Below, piece by piece: positions 59,444 through 64,000 of a stretch of DNA of 64,000 nucleotides. Origin of the DNA: Rhodanobacter_A agri. Its GTDB lineage: Bacteria > Pseudomonadota > Gammaproteobacteria > Xanthomonadales > Rhodanobacteraceae. The position numbers were made by a program, and so were the translations under genes. The stretch spans positions 372,001 through 436,000 of the forward strand of contig NZ_JADIKL010000004.1 of assembly GCF_044904705.1 (NCBI RefSeq). The letters are read 5' to 3'. Each line of letters starts with the position of its first letter. Within the stretch, counting starts at the first letter, position 1. Under the pieces are notes generated by a model. It saw nothing but the letters and a program-made list of their open reading frames with translations, made no database searches and was not told the origin of the DNA.

Positions 59444-60793
59444 TCAATAAGACAACGACAGCGAGCTCATCCAGGTCAAGGCCTCCGGGCGCTTCGGGGT
59501 AGGGATGGGGTTGACGGTGTAACTCAGCTGGTTGGACAGGTAAATGCCCCGCGTCAGACGGTGCACATAAGACAGTGCATAGTTGCGGCTGTAGTCCACC
59601 GCCGTGTAGCCCTTTGCCTGCTGCATGTGCTCGAACGCCTTGCTCAAGCGATTGAAGGTGTAACTGAGCGCGAACGCGTCGGAGGCCTGCCGGAACGGGC
59701 CGAGCATGTAGAGCGTCACGCCGGCATCGCTGGCGTAGACGTTCCGGTCGGGCGGCGCGTAGTCGGCTTTCACATTGACATAGACCCCGCGGAATGGCTG
59801 TGCGTCGTCCGGTCGGGTCAGTTGGTAATCGCCGACCAGGTAATAGGCGTAGTTGTGATTGGCATGGCCGCCGCGGAAGTCGGGGAACCGGCTCGCGTTG
59901 TACATCACGCCTTGGCGAAGCCACATCATGTGTTGCTGAGGGGCGGGATCGCGCTGATAGCCCAGTTCATTGACGTACAGCGCCCCGGCGCCGGGGATAT
60001 GCCATTTCAGCCCCAGGAAATTGTTGTTGTCCCAATCCGCTTGGGGGCCCTGGGGATCCACGCTGCGCGTGATGCCTGCACGTTCGTAGAAGTGCCCGCT
60101 GTCCGAAGCCAGGCGCAGGTTGATCTCGGGTGCGGACTTGTTGAAGATGAATCCGACTTCGTAGGGGATGGAACTGCCGACGCCCGCGGGCGATGTCGTC
60201 GAATTGGTTCCCAGCGAAAAGCCGTAAAACTGGTTGGCTATCTCGTCATACCCGTACTGCAGCTGCACCCGCCCGTTGTCGAAGCGCTGGCTGATATACA
60301 GGCTGTTGATCGCGAAGCCTGTCGGATTTTCTCCGGCGTAGGAGAACGCCTGCAAGTTGGCGTTGAACAGCAGGAGCGCTTCCCCCGCGAAACCGATCCG
60401 GGACAAATCGTAGTTGGCTGTTACAAACGCATTGGCGCGGTATGTAGGATCCTGGCCGATATAGAGCTGGGGTCGTTCGCCGTGGTTCAGGAGATCGAAC
60501 GTGCCGCCCAGGATGGCGCCGCCCTGGATCAGCCAGCCGCTGCCAGCGAGGTTCTCACGAAGCCCATTCCAGTCAGGCGACAGCGTGTCGCACGTACTGA
60601 TCGCGGGACTGGTCGTGCCTTGGGCCTGCAACTTGTCGTAACGCTGACAACGGGTGAAGCCGGCTTGCGCGCCGGCATCGGACGAGTCGGTCGAGGATTG
60701 GTAATTGGCGCGTGCGTCATCGCAAATGGCGGATAAAGCCAGTAGCAAACTTCCTGCCAGCACGAAAGCAGCACGGTGAGTCATCTTGGACAT
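59444..60793 (-). CDS. OprB-type carbohydrate-selective porin
   Basis: A 449-aa outer-membrane porin. The signal peptide (MTHRAAFVLAGSLLLALSAICDDARA) is followed by CDTLSPDWNGLRENLAGSGWLIQGGAILGGTFDLLNHG, typical of the N-terminus of OprB-family porins, and successive amphipathic strands (GVYVNVKADYAPPDRNVY, DAFALSYTFNRLSKAF) ending in an aromatic (SLSLSY). It probably imports sugars. ATG 60793 (MSKMTHRAA) is chosen with ATG 60784 as alternative; the frame stays open far upstream through the GST gene's DNA in another frame, which is not real coding. Confidence 0.8.
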   Translation of the reverse strand: MSKMTHRAAFVLAGSLLLALSAICDDARANYQSSTDSSDAGAQAGFTRCQRYDKLQAQGTTSPAISTCDTLSPDWNGLRENLAGSGWLIQGGAILGGTFDLLNHGERPQLYIGQDPTYRANAFVTANYDLSRIGFAGEALLLFNANLQAFSYAGENPTGFAINSLYISQRFDNGRVQLQYGYDEIANQFYGFSLGTNSTTSPAGVGSSIPYEVGFIFNKSAPEINLRLASDSGHFYERAGITRSVDPQGPQADWDNNNFLGLKWHIPGAGALYVNELGYQRDPAPQQHMMWLRQGVMYNASRFPDFRGGHANHNYAYYLVGDYQLTRPDDAQPFRGVYVNVKADYAPPDRNVYASDAGVTLYMLGPFRQASDAFALSYTFNRLSKAFEHMQQAKGYTAVDYSRNYALSYVHRLTRGIYLSNQLSYTVNPIPTPKRPEALTWMSSLSLSY

Positions 60794-60981
60794 GGCAATC
60801 GGCGCGGGGGTATTGAGTTGGGGATACTCAACCTTGCTTGGGAGCCTAACCGTGTGCGTGGCGCCGAATACAGTGCCGGATGGCATGCATGACCTGCCAG
60901 CCGAAAGCGGCACGGGAATGGCACCATTCACTTCTTTGCCGGGTACTCGAAGCGGGTGCGCAGGGATTGGAGAGGCCGGGA

Positions 60982-61626
60982 TTATTGAACGGGCGTTCTG
61001 GCGAACCATGCCTTCCTGGATTGACAGGTTTCCATGGCGCGCTGGTAGCCTGCGCGCGCGCTGGTGCGGGCGATATAGGCTTTCTCTGTTTCGCCGAGGC
61101 TGATGCCTGCTCCGTGTTGCGCCAGTTCCAGCGCGTAGGTCACCGAGATGTCGGCAGCCGTGAACATCTCGCCGGCGAGATAAGGCGTGCGTGCCAGCTG
61201 CCGCGTCACCAGACCCAGCCGGGTTTGGAAAACGTCCAGCGCCTGATGGGCGCTCCAGTTTTGCCGTTCGGACTCCGGCGCGAAATGGCGCGCGCCGAGG
61301 ACGAAGTAGGCGGAGGCCGCGAGGCCGGCTTCGCCAAGGTGCAGGAACTGCTGGTAAGCGGGGAACGCCGGATCGTGCGGCGCGGGTGCCAGTGGGGTGG
61401 GCCCGTAGCGGGCCATCAGATACTCCATGATCGCGATGGACTCGACCATGGTGACGTCGCCGTCCCGGATAGCGGGGATGAAACCGGCAGGGTTGATGGC
61501 CAGGAACTCCGGGTCGTTCTCGGCGCCGGCCAGCAGGTCCACCGGCCGCAACCGGTGTGCGAGGCCCATCTCTTCCAATAGCCAGATGACCCGAAAGCCT
61601 CTCCCTTCGCCAAAGACCGTGATCAT
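60982..61626 (-). CDS. Glutathione S-transferase family protein
   Basis: A 214-aa two-domain GST. The N-terminal thioredoxin-like domain carries FGEGRGFRVIWLLEEMGLAHRLRPVDL, NPAGFIPAIRDGDVTMVESIAIMEYL (the GSH-binding Pro and the ESxAI motif) and YGPTPLAP. The C-terminal helical domain has PYLAGEMFTAADISVTYALELA (N-capping box). It may detoxify electrophiles. The start is at 61626. The porin gene lies downstream on the same strand, about 190 bp away. Confidence 0.88.
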   Translation of the reverse strand: MITVFGEGRGFRVIWLLEEMGLAHRLRPVDLLAGAENDPEFLAINPAGFIPAIRDGDVTMVESIAIMEYLMARYGPTPLAPAPHDPAFPAYQQFLHLGEAGLAASAYFVLGARHFAPESERQNWSAHQALDVFQTRLGLVTRQLARTPYLAGEMFTAADISVTYALELAQHGAGISLGETEKAYIARTSARAGYQRAMETCQSRKAWFARTPVQ

Positions 61627-61710
61627 CGTTAGTCATCCTCCTGGGGGTGGGCTTTGTCGGCTCTGCGAGAGGAAGACGAGCGGGGCCTTCGGAAATCGAC
61701 ATGGACACGG

Positions 61711-61866
61711 GGCATAAGGGGGCGGAGGGAATTGAAGGCTTCCCGGTCGGATGGCGGATCGCCGTAGCCGGTGGCGCTAGCGCCGCTGGGCGAAGCGCCC
61801 CAGCGCCTTTTCGATCATGGCCTGGAACTGGCGTCGCCCAGCACGCGCGCTTGTTCGAGGCGCGTG
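61711..61866 (-). pseudogene. RAYT tail repeat, left part of the interrupted copy
   Basis: Homologous to 56435-56586: AAGGGGGCGGAGGGAATTGA, the CGGATGGCGGATCG block, TTTTCGATCATGGCCTGGAA and CTTGTTCGAGGCG. On the minus strand it encodes FQAMIEKALGR as in the other copy, with a one-base deletion (GAACTGGCG versus GAACTTGGCG) shifting the frame. It continues at 63466-63510 beyond an inserted module. Confidence 0.6.
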
Positions 61867-61871
61867 TCGTC
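61867..61871. repeat. Left target-site duplication TCGTC
   Basis: TCGTC at 61867-61871 is repeated at 63461-63465 and occurs once at the uninterrupted site (56587-56591). Confidence 0.7.
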
Positions 61872-62102
61872 TACGGATTCCGGTCGCACTGAACATCGAT
61901 TCCGGTGAGCGCTGAACACTCTGCTGGTGCGGACCAAAGGCGGCGGGCTCACCGCTGTCAGGCGCTTCAGCTTGCATCCTGGAAGCGGCCGCATTCGGCA
62001 AAGTGGACGTTAGCCATGATAGACGCCCCCCATGATTGTTCACGATGGCCCACAAAATCCCGACGAGTCCCTACCCAAAGCGCTTGCGTAACCTGGGGCG
62101 TG

Positions 62103-62148
62103 TTGACTACACGTGTAGCCACGGATTAGTGTGGCTACACGTGTAGCC
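62103..62148 (+). promoter_or_regulatory. Promoter with two palindromic operators
   Basis: GACTACACGTGTAGCC (62105-62120) and GGCTACACGTGTAGCC (62133-62148, a perfect 16-bp palindrome) are spaced 28 bp centre to centre. TTGACT at 62103-62108 overlaps the first, and a weak -10 (TTAGTG at 62126-62131) would lie between them. A dimeric TetR-like repressor binding both is plausible. The second site ends 12 bp before the ATG of the hydrolase gene. Confidence 0.65.
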
Positions 62149-62160
62149 AAGGAGCGTGAG

Positions 62161-63306
62161 ATGCCAACACTAAGCAGGACGTGGGTAGCGGTTATCTTGG
62201 GTATGGCCATCGTGCATACGGCTTCAGGGGCCACAGCTTGCTCGGCCACCGGCTCGACTTTCCAGACGGAAAGCACCAGCTACCACCGGCAATTTGTTTC
62301 AGTGGCAGATGGAGTGCGGCTGGAAGTGCTCGATTGGGGCGGAACTGGGCGACCGCTAGTACTCTTGGCGGGGCTTGGCAATACGGCGCATGTGTTCGAT
62401 TCGATTGCCCCGGAATTGGCGGGACATTTTCACGTTTATGGCATCACTAGACGCGGCTTCGGAGCATCGTCCGTGCCCAAGAACGGCTATGACGCCGATC
62501 GGCTGGCCGATGATGTCATGGCGGTGGTCAAAGCACTCGATATCGATCGCCCCATCCTTGCCGGCCATTCGATCGCCGGCGAGGAATTGAGCGCGGCAGG
62601 GACACGTTATCAAGGCAAAATTGCCGGACTGATCTACCTCGATGCCGCGCACGAATACGCGATCTACGATCAGGATCGCGGTGCCTATCATGCTGACTTG
62701 AGTCATCTGTCCGCGCAGATTTCGCGCGTGCACGATCACCCGACAGACAAGTCGCAGATGACTAAGCTGTTGAATGAAGTCTCTGTGTTGCAACGGAGCC
62801 TTGGGAACGAGCTTGCTGGGGTGGCGGCGGATGACGCCAGTACAACGGGGGCTCCGCCTTCCGATCCAACGCCCAAGCAACTGGCCAGTTTCCCGGCGTT
62901 TCGTTGTTTCGTCTCTGCACAACTCGGGGGAGTCATCCCTGAAGACGAGATACGCCAGACGTTTGCGACAAGCGCCACGGGCGGCGTCGGAGAGCAGAAA
63001 ACACCGGCGTTCGTTTACAACGCCATCCTTGAAGGCGAAGAGCGCTTCCACGCGCCTAACGTTCCCATACTCACCATCGTCCCGGTCCCACGCGCGTCGG
63101 ATCTTCCAGTCGGCAGTGATGAGGCGAAGCGTCAAGCAGCGGATGCGATGCACACTCGAATGCAGGAGCAGGAAATCGCTACGCTCCAACGTCAACAGCC
63201 ATCAGCGAAGATCGTGCGAATACCGCACGGCCACCACTTCATATTCCTGTCGAATCCAGCCGAAGTGGTGAGCGCCATGATCAAGTTTGGGGAGCAGTTA
63301 CCTTAG
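62161..63306 (+). CDS. Exported alpha/beta-fold hydrolase
   Basis: A 381-aa protein. A signal-like N-terminus (VAVILGMAIVHTASGATA, possibly lipobox-like ATAC) is followed by an alpha/beta hydrolase with LVLLAGLGNTAHVFD (oxyanion loop), GITRRGFGASS, the nucleophile elbow AGHSIAGEE (Ser), a lid region, and IPHGHHFIFLSNP with the C-terminal His. It probably acts on a small ester or lactone; the substrate is unknown. ATG 62161 follows AAGGAG. It is the only gene of the inserted module and lies under two palindromic operators. Confidence 0.82.
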   Translation: MPTLSRTWVAVILGMAIVHTASGATACSATGSTFQTESTSYHRQFVSVADGVRLEVLDWGGTGRPLVLLAGLGNTAHVFDSIAPELAGHFHVYGITRRGFGASSVPKNGYDADRLADDVMAVVKALDIDRPILAGHSIAGEELSAAGTRYQGKIAGLIYLDAAHEYAIYDQDRGAYHADLSHLSAQISRVHDHPTDKSQMTKLLNEVSVLQRSLGNELAGVAADDASTTGAPPSDPTPKQLASFPAFRCFVSAQLGGVIPEDEIRQTFATSATGGVGEQKTPAFVYNAILEGEERFHAPNVPILTIVPVPRASDLPVGSDEAKRQAADAMHTRMQEQEIATLQRQQPSAKIVRIPHGHHFIFLSNPAEVVSAMIKFGEQLP

Positions 63307-63460
63307 GTCTGCTCTTGGCCGGTTTCGGTCGATGGCCTCCCATGGGTCGAGATGCCGGCGCGCAGCGCATGACCCCATCCCGCAACTTGGTGCCTTGGTC
63401 AGCACCAGCGAGATGGTCAGGAGTTGCCGGAACGATGGTCAGCCATTGCCGGAATCCGCA

Positions 63461-63465
63461 TCGTC
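63461..63465. repeat. Right target-site duplication TCGTC
   Basis: The second copy of TCGTC, directly after the element end CCGGAATCCGCA and before ACCTGAAAACGCGGTCTCTT, which matches 56592-56611 (ACCTGAAAACTCGGTCTCTT). Confidence 0.7.
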
Positions 63466-63515
63466 ACCTGAAAACGCGGTCTCTTCATTCCGTCCGTTCC
63501 CCTTGGGTGGAGAAG
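63466..63515. pseudogene. RAYT tail repeat, right part of the interrupted copy
   Basis: ACCTGAAAACGCGGTCTCTT and CATTCCGTCCGTTCCCCTTG match 56592-56635 with a few changes. This is the remainder of the repeat split by the 1589-bp insertion. Confidence 0.6.
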
Positions 63516-63581
63516 ATCTGCGATCGGATCGAAAAGCAGCGGCGTTCCAACGAAACGGGCGTCGGCTGGAGCCGCCCGTCC

Positions 63582-64000
63582 TCAGTCCCGCAAGCTCACC
63601 GTCTGGCTCCTCCAGACGGCATCCTGATAGCGGTAAAACTGGCTCAGCGAGGACGGTTTGTCGGCCTGGCGGGTGGTGGCGAGGGAGGTCATGTCCATGA
63701 TCTCGAAGCGGTGGACGAAGCGGCCGTTCACCCGCGCCTCGCGCGCCACCAGCATCTGGCGGTCGCCGGGCACCCAGCCGGCGAATTCGATGTAGCCCAG
63801 CTGCGGGTCGTCGTCGGCGGGCGGCAGCACGTCGATCACCCATTGCGTGCCGACCACGTGGAACAGCCACAGCTCGCGCCAGCTGGTCATGGGTTGCACG
63901 GCCAGCGCCAGCGCGGTGCCGCCCGCATTGGCGCGCGCCGAGCCGGCCCATACCGTGCCATAGGTGCAGCGTTGGGCCAGCGGCGCCTTGGTGTCGTGCT
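63582..64000 (-). CDS. Hypothetical protein, C-terminal part only
   Basis: The 3' ~138 codons of a gene that continues past the right edge. Visible are YGTVWAGSARANAGGTALALA, SWRELWLFHVVGTQWVIDVLPP, LGYIEFAGWVPGDRQMLVAREARVNGRFVHRFEIMDM and TRQADKPSSLSQFYRYQDAVWRS, ending SLRD. The WVPGDRQMLVAREARV block looks like a beta-propeller/PQQ-like or TolB-like repeat. The family is not recognised with confidence. An internal ATG at 63899 is unlikely to be the start because coding-like sequence extends upstream of it. Confidence 0.6.
   Translation of the reverse strand, partial: HDTKAPLAQRCTYGTVWAGSARANAGGTALALAVQPMTSWRELWLFHVVGTQWVIDVLPPADDDPQLGYIEFAGWVPGDRQMLVAREARVNGRFVHRFEIMDMTSLATTRQADKPSSLSQFYRYQDAVWRSQTVSLRD

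Larger units (their letters stand above)
61872..63460. mobile_element. IS21-end-like passenger element without transposase
   Basis: A 1589-bp module. The left end (61872-61941) and the right end (63392-63460) are imperfect inverted repeats of about 70 bp. Each has two tandem units beginning with (GA)TTCCGG and ending CTGAACA or CTGACCATC, followed by GCTGGTGC-GACCAA-GGC. The left units, at 61876-61897 and 61898-61919, are 22 bp. Tandem repeats at both ends and a 4-8 bp duplication are features of IS21-family elements, but there is no istA or istB. The cargo is a single alpha/beta hydrolase gene (62161-63306). The duplication TCGTC flanks it and the neighbouring sequence is a split RAYT-tail repeat. 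Confidence 0.7.

Noticed and set aside
61871..61941. CRISPR-like array from the tandem 22-bp units
   Set aside because: Only two adjacent units without spacers, and the same units occur inverted at 63392-63460. They are element ends, not an array.

Overview
The window is chromosomal DNA from a high-GC gammaproteobacterium. The gene orders rpsF-rpsR-rplI-dnaB-alr-radA, rpsT/murJ/ribF-ileS-lspA-ispH and fimT-pilV-pilW-pilX-pilY1-pilE, the recC-recB-recD operon, a fused isobutyryl-CoA mutase and the repeat types together suggest Xanthomonadales, most likely Rhodanobacteraceae (Dyella/Rhodanobacter-like). The taxonomy is inferred, because no rRNA gene is present.

Layout. 0-5.4 kb (minus strand): the start of a carbonic anhydrase gene, a 2-aminomuconate-type aldehyde dehydrogenase and an SDR separated by an inverted-repeat element, a two-TM protein coupled to a MalM-like lipoprotein, then asnS. 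5.6-19.8 kb (mostly plus): iscA-type protein, rpsF-rpsR-rplI, dnaB-alr-radA, rpsT (minus), murJ, ribF, a 27-codon leader ORF ending in three Ile codons, ileS, lspA, ispH and tRNA-Thr(CGT). 20-22.3 kb: a small DUF2946/beta-barrel/TlpA-thioredoxin cluster. 22.5-29.7 kb: the type IV pilus minor pilin operon with pilY1. 29.7-38.8 kb (minus): recD, recB, recC. 38.9-46.5 kb: two YXWGXW-type proteins, a TetR/hydrolase pair, a MocR regulator divergent from an outer-membrane protein, a duplicated-domain secreted protein, gene remnants and a TonB-domain protein. 46.9-50.5 kb: icmF.

50.5-63.6 kb is an accessory region. Its base composition is visibly more AT-rich in places, and it holds orphan genes (DUF2806, phospholipase-D-like, M50 protease, SecD-head lipoprotein, a bare winged-helix protein, a secreted-protein pair, an OprB porin and a GST). 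It is seeded with REP palindromes and 3'-end fragments of REP-associated tyrosine transposases (RAYTs). The window ends inside a minus-strand gene.

Three observations stand out. (1) A 1589-bp module (61872-63460) is bounded by roughly 70-bp imperfect inverted repeats with tandem 22-bp units, resembling IS21-family ends, and by a 5-bp duplication TCGTC. It carries an alpha/beta hydrolase gene with two palindromic operators and no transposase gene. It sits inside a RAYT-tail repeat whose uninterrupted version survives at about 56.4-56.65 kb. (2) The same roughly 110-bp double-hairpin REP element occurs between radA and rpsT and also, as in-frame coding sequence, inside ileS and icmF. (3) A short ORF overlapping the ribF stop and ending Val-Val-Ile-Ile-Ile lies just upstream of ileS, a good candidate for an isoleucine-sensing leader peptide.
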